The translations under genes and the position numbers were made by a program. This document shows, piece by piece, positions 7,782-14,591 of a DNA stretch of 14,809 nucleotides. The DNA lies in NCBI GenBank assembly GCA_013290035.1, contig JABCYT010000018.1, forward strand, positions 1-14,809, in the 5' to 3' direction. The stretch is from Alphaproteobacteria bacterium. Lineage in GTDB: Bacteria; Pseudomonadota; Alphaproteobacteria; Reyranellales; Reyranellaceae. The number at the start of each line of letters is the position of its first letter. Within the stretch, counting starts at the first letter, position 1. The notes under the pieces were generated by a model. That model was not told the DNA's origin and did no database searches. It saw only the letters and a list, made by a program, of their open reading frames with translations.

Positions 7782-8914
7782 TGAAGATGAAAGCCGGCGT
7801 ACTCACGGTCTGCGGCGCGCCGCGCCCCTTCGCCAAGAGCAAGCCCATCCATGTCGTCGAGGTCGATCTCGACCCGCCCGGCGAAGGCGAAGTGCTGGTC
7901 AAGGTGGGCGGCGGCGGGCTCTGCCACTCCGACCTGTCGCTGATCAACGGCGACCGGCCGCGGCCGGTGCCGATCGTGCTGGGCCATGAGGGCTCGGGCG
8001 AGATCGTCGAGGTCGGTTCGGGCGTGCATGACGTGAAGAAGGGCGATCATGTCTGCTTCACCTTCAATGTGAGCTGCGGCCGCTGCCGGCGCTGCCTCGA
8101 GGGCAGGCCCTATATCTGCGAGCGCTCGATTTCGCCGCGCGCTGCCGGTCAGCTCCTGTCGGGCAACCATCGGCTGCATCTCGACGGCAAGCCGGTGAAC
8201 CATCACTCCGGCGTTTCCTGCTACGCCGAATATGCCGTCGTCGATCGCGGCTCGATCGTGGTCATCGATCCCTCCCTGCCGCTCGACGTGGCGGCGTTGT
8301 TCGGCTGCGCCGTGGTGACCGGCGTCGGCGCGGTGATCAACACCGCCAAGATCCAGCCCGGCAGCACGGTCGCCATCGTGGGCCTGGGCGGCGTCGGCTT
8401 GAGCGGGCTGATGGGCGCGGTGCTGGCCGGCGCCGGCCGCATCGTGGCGATCGACCTGTCCGACGACAAGCTGGGGCTGGCCCGCCAGCTCGGCGCCACC
8501 GATACGGTGAACGCCCGGGACGCCGATCACATCCAGCAGGTGCGCGACCTCACCAACGGCGGCGTCGACTACGCCTTCGACCTCGCCGGCACCATCAAGG
8601 CCATGGAGACGGCCTATCTGGTGACGCGTTGGGGCGGCACCACGGTGACGGCGGGCCTCTCGCCGATCGCCGCCGATTTCTCCTTCAAGCAGAGCATGCT
8701 GGTCAGCGAGGAGAAGACCATCAAGGGCAGCTACATGGGAAGTTGCGTACCGGTGCGCGACATCCCGCGCTTCATCGCGCTCTACCAGCAGGGCAAGCTG
8801 CCGGTCGACCGCATGATGAGCCAGCGCATCGGCTTCGATCAGCTGAACGAAGGCTTCGATCGGCTGCAGGACGTGGCAACGGTGCGGCAGGTGCTGGTGC
8901 CGCACGGAGCCTGA
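7781..8914 (+). CDS. Zinc-dependent medium-chain alcohol dehydrogenase
   Basis: A 377-residue MDR-family alcohol dehydrogenase. Catalytic zinc ligands are Cys48 (GLCHSD), His69 (GHEGSGE) and Cys176 (FGCAVVTG). The structural zinc lobe is present as Cys99, Cys102, Cys105 and Cys113. The Rossmann motif GLGGVG is at 201-206, with Asp225 at the end of the second strand pointing to NAD. Overall it resembles the class III-like group (alcohol, aldehyde-adduct or NDMA-dependent enzymes). The ATG at 7781 overlaps the SDR stop and follows GGAGGA (7767-7772) at 8 nt, a strong site. A second ATG lies two codons in. With the SDR it may act on successive alcohol/carbonyl steps of one pathway. The frame is open upstream to 7172 but only as a shadow of the SDR gene. 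Confidence 0.95.
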   Translation: MKMKAGVLTVCGAPRPFAKSKPIHVVEVDLDPPGEGEVLVKVGGGGLCHSDLSLINGDRPRPVPIVLGHEGSGEIVEVGSGVHDVKKGDHVCFTFNVSCGRCRRCLEGRPYICERSISPRAAGQLLSGNHRLHLDGKPVNHHSGVSCYAEYAVVDRGSIVVIDPSLPLDVAALFGCAVVTGVGAVINTAKIQPGSTVAIVGLGGVGLSGLMGAVLAGAGRIVAIDLSDDKLGLARQLGATDTVNARDADHIQQVRDLTNGGVDYAFDLAGTIKAMETAYLVTRWGGTTVTAGLSPIAADFSFKQSMLVSEEKTIKGSYMGSCVPVRDIPRFIALYQQGKLPVDRMMSQRIGFDQLNEGFDRLQDVATVRQVLVPHGA

Positions 8915-8918
8915 TCCG

Positions 8919-9380
8919 ATGGCGATTTCCGTCGTCGTTGAAAGTCCGCTGCAGGACGATGTCCGGCTCCTGGTGGCCGAGCTCAATGCGACGCTCCTCG
9001 AGCTGACGCCGCCCGAATTCGTCTTTCATCTGACAGTGGAGCAGATGGCGGAATCGGACACGACCGTCTTCATCGCCCGCGACGGCGCCGTCGCGGTGGC
9101 CTGCGGCGCGCTGAAACGGCACGCCGGCGGCATCGGCGAGGTCAAGCGCATGTACACGCGCCCCTCGCATCGCGGGCGCAAGATCGGGGCGATGATCGTC
9201 GAGCGCCTCGAGGCGCTGGCGCGGACCGAAGGCCTCCGGCGGCTGGTGCTGGAAACCGGCGACCGCCATCCCGCCGCCTGGACCGTCTATGAACGGGCGG
9301 GCTTCATCCGCTGTGGGCCGGTGCTCGAGTATCCCGATTCCAAATGGTCGGTATTTTACGAGAAGAGACTGATCGATTGA
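8919..9380 (+). CDS. GNAT-family N-acetyltransferase
   Basis: This 153-residue single-domain GNAT protein would transfer an acetyl group from acetyl-CoA to an amine. Beta strand 4 and the acetyl-CoA loop are seen at VKRMYTRPSHRGRKIG (75-90), where RGRKIG fits the Q/R-x-x-G-x-G/A pattern loosely. The AAWTVYERAGF block (119-129) is the typical C-terminal motif B. The ATG at 8919 is 4 nt after the dehydrogenase stop, with GGAG just upstream inside the preceding gene, so it is the third gene of this operon. A hairpin terminator begins 13 nt after its stop. The substrate cannot be told from sequence; small amines, amino acids and antibiotics are all possible. Confidence 0.92.
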   Translation: MAISVVVESPLQDDVRLLVAELNATLLELTPPEFVFHLTVEQMAESDTTVFIARDGAVAVACGALKRHAGGIGEVKRMYTRPSHRGRKIGAMIVERLEALARTEGLRRLVLETGDRHPAAWTVYERAGFIRCGPVLEYPDSKWSVFYEKRLID

Positions 9381-9393
9381 TTCGGGCTGCACG

Positions 9394-9423
9394 AAAAACG
9401 GTGGGCATCGCTGCCCACCGTTT
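9394..9423. terminator. Intrinsic terminator between convergent operons
   Basis: A perfect 12-bp stem, AAACGGTGGGCA (9396-9407) with TGCCCACCGTTT (9412-9423), encloses a 4-nt loop. Read on the minus strand the stem ends in a run of five U, so it is a strong terminator for the 9435-10223 unit. Read on the plus strand only three U follow the stem, so termination after the acetyltransferase gene is possible but weaker. It is the only feature in the gap between the two converging genes. Confidence 0.9.
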
Positions 9424-9434
9424 CGTCGTCTGCC

Positions 9435-9704
9435 TTACGGCCGGATGTTGATCGAGAAACCCGGCGTGTTGTCGTAGACCACCGGCGGGGCGACGTAGCC
9501 GTAATTGTACGGCGTCGCATAGATCACCGGCGGCTCGCGATAGTGGTAGCCGTAGTAGTAGCTGTTATTGTTGTGCCAGCGATTGTCCTCGTGCCACTGG
9601 CCGTTGCCCCACCAGGCAGCGCTGGCGGGAGCGGCGACGGCGGCAAAGGCCAGCGTGCCCAGCACGAGGCTGGCCGCCAGTCCGATACGCTTTCTAGTAG
9701 TCAT
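9435..9704 (-). CDS. Small exported Tyr-rich protein of unknown function
   Basis: An 89-residue protein with a clear Sec signal peptide: basic MTTRKR, a hydrophobic core, and a likely cut after Ala29 (PASA-A). The mature part, about 60 residues, is rich in Trp, Asn, His and Tyr near its start and holds ten Tyr plus several Pro-Pro pairs (YYYGYHY at 49-55, then PP-V-hydrophobic-Y segments). There are no cysteines and no known catalytic motif. It should be periplasmic or surface-attached. The ATG at 9704 is fixed by a near-perfect AGGAGG (9716-9711). It lies 30 nt after the Spy-like gene and ends 12 nt before the terminator, so it is the last gene of that unit. Small Tyr-rich exported proteins like this are common but uncharacterised in alphaproteobacteria. 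I do not assign a function. Confidence 0.85.
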   Translation of the reverse strand: MTTRKRIGLAASLVLGTLAFAAVAAPASAAWWGNGQWHEDNRWHNNNSYYYGYHYREPPVIYATPYNYGYVAPPVVYDNTPGFSINIRP

Positions 9705-9734
9705 GATTGACCTCCTGATTAACTCTGTGGGGCG

Positions 9735-10223
9735 CTAGCCCTGTGAGCCGGAGTTGGTCGGGCCGTAGCTGCGGAACACCTGGTCGGCGTTCTTCTTCTG
9801 GTCAGCCGGCATCGAATCGTAGAGCGACTTGAACGACGAGGTCAGGTTCTTCAGGCCATCCAGGCGAGCCTGGGTGAATTCCTGATAGGTCTTGAGGTCG
9901 TCGACCGCCGTCATGCTGGCCGGGGCAATGGCTCGTTTGCTGGCCACCAGCTTCTCCATGGAGGCCGCATTCTCGCGCATCGCCTGGGCGACCGAGTTCC
10001 ACTTGCTCTCCTGGTCGGGCGTGATCTTGAGCGCCGTCTTGAGCTGGCTGATGCGCTGCTCGACGGTTTCGGGCTTGCTGCTGGTGGCCGCTGCGGCCGC
10101 CGGCGGCTTGTTGGTAGGCGTGGTTTGCGCCGCTGCCGGACCGAACGTGCCCACGATCAGGGCGGTGCCGGCGAGGGACGCGATGGCGACCGAACGCGCC
10201 AAGGGGGTGAACAGGTTTGTCAT
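9735..10223 (-). CDS. Exported Spy/CpxP-like LTxxQ-motif protein
   Basis: A 162-residue protein with a signal peptide (hydrophobic stretch about 12-30, likely cut after Ala32 in PAAAQ). A Pro/Ala-rich linker follows (35-50), then an all-helical region with two LTxxQ-like motifs, ITPDQ at 67-71 and MPADQ at 138-142. This is the hallmark of the Spy/CpxP family of periplasmic chaperone or envelope-stress proteins. I chose ATG 10223 because GAGGA (10236-10232) lies 8 nt upstream and the signal peptide begins there. The frame is open to 10397 without sense. An exact EcfG-type promoter pattern lies about 70-95 nt upstream, which fits induction in the general stress response. The chaperone role is by family analogy only, as the motifs are slightly divergent from the E. 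coli form. Confidence 0.88.
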   Translation of the reverse strand: MTNLFTPLARSVAIASLAGTALIVGTFGPAAAQTTPTNKPPAAAAATSSKPETVEQRISQLKTALKITPDQESKWNSVAQAMRENAASMEKLVASKRAIAPASMTAVDDLKTYQEFTQARLDGLKNLTSSFKSLYDSMPADQKKNADQVFRSYGPTNSGSQG

Positions 10224-10427
10224 GCGTTGCTTCCTCTTTCCAAAGAAGCGGCTCCGCCGCCCCGGGCTGTCGGGGCCGGCCGCTAGGCGAGGAACGCCGC
10301 GAGCATAGAACCGGTTCCGGCAAAACTCCCGCCGAAAACGGCCGAAAACCATTCTTTGGTCACAGTTGCAGGCGCAGCGATTTGCGCGCGCGATCAATGA
10401 CCTGGAGCGAGGCCCAAGGGGGTTGCT
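10224..10427. other. Intergenic region with promoter and GC-rich leader of the Spy-like gene
   Basis: This gap holds the EcfG-type promoter candidate (10293-10318) and a predicted leader of about 60 nt. In the leader, GCCCCG (10259-10264) and CGGGGC (10271-10276) can form a 6-bp all-GC stem with a 6-nt loop, well ahead of the ribosome site. On the right side, after the flavin reductase stop at 10428, I see no hairpin with a U-run. The end of that operon's transcript is therefore not marked by an obvious intrinsic terminator. Confidence 0.5.
10293..10318 (-). promoter_or_regulatory. Candidate EcfG (general stress response sigma factor) promoter
   Basis: On the minus strand GGAAC (10318-10314) is followed after exactly 17 nt by CGTT (10296-10293). 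This is the known alphaproteobacterial EcfG/SigT -35 and -10 pattern. It points at the Spy-like gene and would start RNA near 10285, giving a leader of about 60 nt. The exact match in an intergenic position in front of an envelope-stress-type gene is the reason for the call. No transcript data are available. Confidence 0.7.
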
Positions 10428-11282
10428 TCAGCGGATCTCGAAACCGAGCCTGGCCAATGCCGCGCGCATCCTTTGGCGGCCGTTCATCGATTTCAGCGGG
10501 CCCATGCGGTTCAGCACCCGCTGCGTCCAGGTTGCGGCCTGCAGCTCGTGGCGGGCGGAGAATTTGGTCATTTCGGCGTCGTAGGTCGGCCGATCCCGGG
10601 TCTCGGGCGCCGGATCGTAGCGGTCCTGGTGAAGCACGATGGATTGCGGCAGGCGCGGCTTCACCTCATTTTTGGCCTTGGGATCGGGAATGCCGACGCA
10701 GAGGCCGAACACCGCGAAGGCGCGCGGCGGCAGGCCTAAAAGCTCGGCGACGCGGACCGGATCGTTGCGCATGGCGCCGATATAGACGGTGCGCAGCCCG
10801 AGCGACTGGGCGGCGACCACGGCGTTCTGCGCGGCCAGGGCGGCATCGATGCAGGCCACCATGAAGGTTTCGAGCCAGGGCATGCTCTCGAGGTCCGTCT
10901 TCTCGCTCTCGCCCACCCGCTGGTTGCGCGACAGGTCGGCGACCCAGCAGATGTAGAGCGGGCACTGCTCGATATGCTTCTGGTCGCCGGCGATCTCGGC
11001 CAGGATCTTGCGCTTGGCCGGATCGGTGACGGAGATCGCCGACCAGAACTGCATGTTGGAGCTGGTGGCGGCCGACTGCGCCGCGGCGATCAGGGTTTCC
11101 AGGGTGCCGGGTGGCACCGGATCCGACAGGAACCCGCGCACCGAGCGGTGGTCGAGCAGGCCCGCAATGGTCTCGTTCCAGGGCCCGGCGGGCGGCAGGG
11201 CGGCGCCGTAGCGGCGCGCCAGTGCGTCGAGTTTGGGCGCCTCGGCCGTGGTCTGGCCAGAGGCGGGCGCTAGTGAGTCCAT
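10428..11282 (-). CDS. NfsA/Frp-type nitroreductase-family flavin oxidoreductase
   Basis: A 284-residue FMN-dependent NAD(P)H oxidoreductase. FMN-contact blocks of the NfsA/Frp type are visible: HRSVRGF (45-51), SSNMQFW (74-80), YIGAMRN (167-173) and KPRLPQ (208-213). Enzymes of this group pass electrons from NADPH to flavins, quinones or nitro compounds. It is somewhat longer than E. coli NfsA (about 240), with a 40-residue N-terminal lead. The ATG at 11282 overlaps the transporter stop by 13 nt; no good ribosome site is seen, so translation is probably coupled. It is last in the Rieske-FAH-transporter run and may reduce a pathway intermediate or supply reduced flavin. The role is inferred from position. 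The frame is open to 11582 as a shadow of the transporter gene. Confidence 0.92.
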   Translation of the reverse strand: MDSLAPASGQTTAEAPKLDALARRYGAALPPAGPWNETIAGLLDHRSVRGFLSDPVPPGTLETLIAAAQSAATSSNMQFWSAISVTDPAKRKILAEIAGDQKHIEQCPLYICWVADLSRNQRVGESEKTDLESMPWLETFMVACIDAALAAQNAVVAAQSLGLRTVYIGAMRNDPVRVAELLGLPPRAFAVFGLCVGIPDPKAKNEVKPRLPQSIVLHQDRYDPAPETRDRPTYDAEMTKFSARHELQAATWTQRVLNRMGPLKSMNGRQRMRAALARLGFEIR

Positions 11283-12526
11283 GCTGCTTTGGCCTGCGGT
11301 TTGGCGCGGGTGAGGACGGTCACCAGCGAGAGGAAAATGAAGGCGACGACGATCATGAAGATGGCCCGGGGCTCGCCGCGGTCCATCAGCCAGGCGTAGA
11401 GCAGGGGCGAGATGACGCCGCCGAAATTGAAGCCGGTAGTCACGAAGCCGAACACCTTGCCGAACGAGCCGGCCGGCGTCACGGCGCGCACCATCATGTC
11501 GCGCGACGGCTGGATGATGCCGTTCAACAGGCCGCCCAGCGACATGACGCCGATCAGCAGCGCCGCCGGCATGTTCACCCAAGCCATCAGGATCGCCATG
11601 GTCGAGGTGCAGGCAAAACCGATGGCGGCCACCCTCTCATGGTGCGGCGTGCGGTCGGCGATGATGCCGCCCAGCAGCACGCCGCCGGCGCTGAACAGCA
11701 GGAAGCCCGACAGCGCCACGTTGGCCACCGAGGCCGGCGTGCCGTGGATCGCGCCCATGCCGACCACGGTGAAGGTCTGGATGCCGCCATTGGCCATGGC
11801 GAGGCAGAAGAAGAACAGCAGGTTGCGCAGGATCGGCGGGCTCAGCAGCAGGTCGAGTCCGACCTTGGCCTCGCTCCTGGACGACGCAGTCCTGGCGGGT
11901 CCGAGGGGCTTGCGCACGGCCCGCGGCAGCACGCTGCCGGCCACGATCAGCAGGATCGCCACGGCGAAGGTGAGCCCGGCCACGAACAGGAAGGCGCCGT
12001 GCCAGCCCCAGATGGCGGCCGTGGCCAGCACCAGGGCAGGCGTCACGCCAAAGCCCAGGTAACCCGCGAACGTATGGACCGAGAAGGCCTTGCCGATCTT
12101 CTTGCCGTCGATGGCGGCCGACAGGATGGAATAGTCGGCCGGGTGATAGACGGTGTTTGCGACGCCCATCAGACCGTAGGCGATGATGAAGAACCAGTAG
12201 CCGGGCAGCAGGGCAGCGGCCGTGATGGCGGCACTGCTCAGGATCAGCCCGCCGGTCAGCATCATGCGTGGCCCGATGCGGTCGACCAGGAAGCCGGTCG
12301 GCGTCTGTAAGAGCGCCGAGGCGATGTTGAAGACGGTGATCGCCAACGCCACCTGGGTGTAGCTGACGCCGAACGCCTCCTTCACCTGGCCGAGGATGGG
12401 CGGCAGCAGCATGCCGTGCACGTGGCTCATGAAATGCGCCACGGCGACCAGGCCGATCACCTTGGCGTCGCGGTTTGCCGCGGCCTTGGTGGCCGGCAGG
12501 GCGAGCGGTTCACTCGTCGACGACAT
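11270..12526 (-). CDS. Major facilitator superfamily transporter (FSR-like)
   Basis: A 418-residue inner-membrane protein with about 12 hydrophobic segments in two halves separated by a charged loop (RKPLGPARTASSRSEAK region). The loop after TM2 carries FLVDRIGPR, the MFS motif A in a variant form. AHFMSHVHGMLLPPIL in TM1 and VYHPADYSILSAA near TM4 are typical of the fosmidomycin-resistance-like (FSR) branch, which includes exporters and uptake carriers. The ATG at 12526 overlaps the upstream FAH-family stop by 17 nt. The end overlaps the flavin reductase start by 13 nt. In this context it more likely moves the pathway's substrate or product than an antibiotic, but direction and substrate cannot be read from sequence. 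Confidence 0.93.
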   Translation of the reverse strand: MSSTSEPLALPATKAAANRDAKVIGLVAVAHFMSHVHGMLLPPILGQVKEAFGVSYTQVALAITVFNIASALLQTPTGFLVDRIGPRMMLTGGLILSSAAITAAALLPGYWFFIIAYGLMGVANTVYHPADYSILSAAIDGKKIGKAFSVHTFAGYLGFGVTPALVLATAAIWGWHGAFLFVAGLTFAVAILLIVAGSVLPRAVRKPLGPARTASSRSEAKVGLDLLLSPPILRNLLFFFCLAMANGGIQTFTVVGMGAIHGTPASVANVALSGFLLFSAGGVLLGGIIADRTPHHERVAAIGFACTSTMAILMAWVNMPAALLIGVMSLGGLLNGIIQPSRDMMVRAVTPAGSFGKVFGFVTTGFNFGGVISPLLYAWLMDRGEPRAIFMIVVAFIFLSLVTVLTRAKPQAKAAWTH

Positions 12527-13352
12527 TGACGCCCAAAGTTCCGATGCCGGAGATCTCGACCTCGACCTTGTCGCCGCCCTTCATCCAGAGCGGCGGCTTG
12601 CGGCCCATGCCGACGCCGTCGGGCGTGCCGGTGGCGATGATGTCGCCCGGCTCCAGCCAGGTCACGGTCGAGAGATATTCGATGATGGCGGCGACGTCGA
12701 AGATCATGTGATCGGTCGTGTCGTGCTGCACGACGTTGCCGTTCAGCCGCGTCGTCAGCTCCAGCCGCTGTGGGTCGGCGATCACGTCGGCCGTCACCAT
12801 CCACGGTCCGAGCGGCCCGGTCGCCGGGAAGTTCTTGCCGGCCGTCACCGAGTGCTTCTGGAAGTCGCGCACGCTGATGTCGAGGAAGCAGGTGTAGCCT
12901 GCGACGACCGACAGTGCGCTGGCGCGCGGCACGTGCCGGCAGCGCTCGCCAATCACGATCGCGAGCTCGCCCTCGAAGTCGAAATCGATCGATGCCCGCG
13001 GCCGCACGATGTCGCCGCCGTGCGGGACCAGGGTGTTGTGCAGTCGCGAGAAGACGCTGGGCACGGTGGGCAGCTGCCGGCCGACCTCGCCGACGTGACT
13101 CGCATAGTTCAATCCGATGCAGAGGATCTTGTCGGGGTCGGGGATGACCGGATCGAGTTCGACCTCGTCGAGCTTGAGATCGGCGCCGACGCCCTTGGCC
13201 GCCGCCGCCAGTTCGCCCAGCGCCTTGGCCGCGATCGCCGCGCGCAGGCTCGGCCAGCGCGACCCAAGCCGCGCCGACAGATCGACGATGCCGCCCTCGA
13301 CGACCGCGCCAAATTTGGCTGCGCTCGCATGGCGAAAACTGACCAAACGCAT
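12510..13352 (-). CDS. Fumarylacetoacetate hydrolase (FAH) family protein
   Basis: A 280-residue FAH-fold enzyme. Metal ligands are seen as Glu127 and Glu129 in DFEGELA and Asp158 in FLDIS. The substrate loop GLNYASHVGE (80-89), Lys173 in AGKNFPATGPLGPW and the C-terminal GTPDGVG (242-248) are all in place. Family members act on beta-dicarbonyl-type acids such as acylpyruvates, 2-hydroxyhepta-2,4-dienedioate and ring-cleavage products, as hydrolases, hydratases or decarboxylases. The ATG at 13352 is the first possible start, because an in-frame TGA lies five codons upstream. No Shine-Dalgarno sequence precedes it. It follows the Rieske gene by 57 nt and overlaps the transporter. Downstream handling of an oxidised intermediate is the likely role (inference). 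Confidence 0.94.
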   Translation of the reverse strand: MRLVSFRHASAAKFGAVVEGGIVDLSARLGSRWPSLRAAIAAKALGELAAAAKGVGADLKLDEVELDPVIPDPDKILCIGLNYASHVGEVGRQLPTVPSVFSRLHNTLVPHGGDIVRPRASIDFDFEGELAIVIGERCRHVPRASALSVVAGYTCFLDISVRDFQKHSVTAGKNFPATGPLGPWMVTADVIADPQRLELTTRLNGNVVQHDTTDHMIFDVAAIIEYLSTVTWLEPGDIIATGTPDGVGMGRKPPLWMKGGDKVEVEISGIGTLGVNVVDE

Positions 13353-13409
13353 GGGGCGACCATGTCAAATGAAGGCTGGATTGTCATCCCATAGCCTTCC
13401 TTCTCAGGT

Positions 13410-14591
13410 CTAGCGCAATGCGGCATCCAGATTGCCGTGAAAGCGGCTCAGGTTCTGCTCGAGGCGACCTACGATCAGCCCGTCATTGGCGCCGCTCAAG
13501 AGGCCGCGCTGGATTTGCTCGCAGATCGCGAGATCCTCGCCGTTGAAGACGCCGCCATCCATCAGCTCGAAGGAACGCGTCCAGTGCGCCTCTTCTTTGG
13601 CGTCGGCCGGAAGCTTTGGCGTCAGCATCGTATGGACGAACAACGTCTCGTCCGGCGCGCTTGGGAACATGCCGAGATGGCTGATGTAGTCCGGATGATA
13701 GACAATGATGCTGTTGGGAAAGACGAAGTGGACCAGCGTGCCGTGCACTTGCGGGCTCCAGTGCTCAGGCGGCAAGGCGCGGATTTCCGCCGTCCGGTCG
13801 CGCGCGACCAGGTAGCGTTGGTGCGGCCCGACTGCATCGCCGACCGATACCGAATCGGCGAAGAAAGGACCGATCGTGCCGGCATGCAGGCGCGTGACGT
13901 GATAGACTTCGAGAAAGGCATCGACGATCAGCTTCCAGTTGGTCGCGCGCCGCACGGCGTGCTGGCGGTAGAAGCGATGGCGACCGATGCTGATTGCTTC
14001 CAGATCGCGGTCGAGCTCACCTAAATAGCCGGCAATGTCCAATGTTCGGTTGCTATCCGCGCCGTCGGCCGCGGGATCAAGCACCGCCCAGACCAGGCCA
14101 TGCCGAACGGTCGAGGGCAGCCGACGCAGGCCGAGAAGATGCCGCTGCAAGTCGGGAAACGCCTCTGGCCGCGGCAAGCCAGCCAACGTGCCGTCAAGCC
14201 TGTAGGTCCAGGCATGGTAGGGGCAGACGAGACTCTGTTTGTGACAGACCGTGCTCTCTTCGGCGATGAGCCGCGCACCACGATGGCGGCAGACATTGAG
14301 GAAGACTCTGACCTCGCCGTCGCGATGGCGTGCGATCAGCACCGGCACGCCGCAAAGCTCGAAGGCGACGACGGAGCCCGGCTCAGAAAGCTGGTCGGCA
14401 TGTCCCAGGCAGAGTGGCAGGCGCCGGAACAGCCGATCGCGTTCGGCTTGGTAGCGCTGCGGATTGTGATAGATCGCCGGATCAAGCCGCGCTTGATCGG
14501 CCTGCCAGTCAGCGCTCCCGCGATGGTCGAGCTCGCTGAGGAGGCGCTGGAACAAGTCCTGCCACGGCGGCGCAGCGATGGTCATCGTCAT
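13410..14591 (-). CDS. Rieske non-heme iron oxygenase, large (alpha) subunit
   Basis: A 393-residue oxygenase component that activates O2 to hydroxylate, dihydroxylate or demethylate a substrate. The Rieske [2Fe-2S] site is Cys101/His103 (VCRHRGA) and Cys123/His126 (CPYHAW). The mononuclear iron ligands are His231 and His236 (EVYHVTRLH) and probably Asp353 (GEDLAICEQIQRG). Glu228 takes the bridging position held by Asp in naphthalene dioxygenase, as reported for carnitine monooxygenase CntA. The ATG at 14591 has GGAG (14603-14600) 8 nt upstream and overlaps the TetR stop (ATGA). The frame is open to 14759 but that stretch is the regulator gene. A ferredoxin/reductase partner is needed and none lies in the window. 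Similarity is to the broad ring-hydroxylating group; the substrate is not identifiable. Confidence 0.95.
   Translation of the reverse strand: MTMTIAAPPWQDLFQRLLSELDHRGSADWQADQARLDPAIYHNPQRYQAERDRLFRRLPLCLGHADQLSEPGSVVAFELCGVPVLIARHRDGEVRVFLNVCRHRGARLIAEESTVCHKQSLVCPYHAWTYRLDGTLAGLPRPEAFPDLQRHLLGLRRLPSTVRHGLVWAVLDPAADGADSNRTLDIAGYLGELDRDLEAISIGRHRFYRQHAVRRATNWKLIVDAFLEVYHVTRLHAGTIGPFFADSVSVGDAVGPHQRYLVARDRTAEIRALPPEHWSPQVHGTLVHFVFPNSIIVYHPDYISHLGMFPSAPDETLFVHTMLTPKLPADAKEEAHWTRSFELMDGGVFNGEDLAICEQIQRGLLSGANDGLIVGRLEQNLSRFHGNLDAALR

Noticed and set aside
10291..10316. GGAAC on the plus strand at the same place as the EcfG promoter candidate
   Set aside because: After 17 nt it is followed by GGTT, not CGTT, and no plus-strand gene follows. 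Only the minus-strand reading fits the pattern.
10308..10317. 10-bp palindrome GAACCGGTTC as a possible operator
   Set aside because: Much of it is explained by overlap with the GGAAC -35 box, and it does not extend further.
13363..13368. Perfect TTGACA on the minus strand ahead of the FAH-family gene
   Set aside because: It is only 10 nt from the start codon, so a matching -10 box would lie inside the gene. Probably chance.
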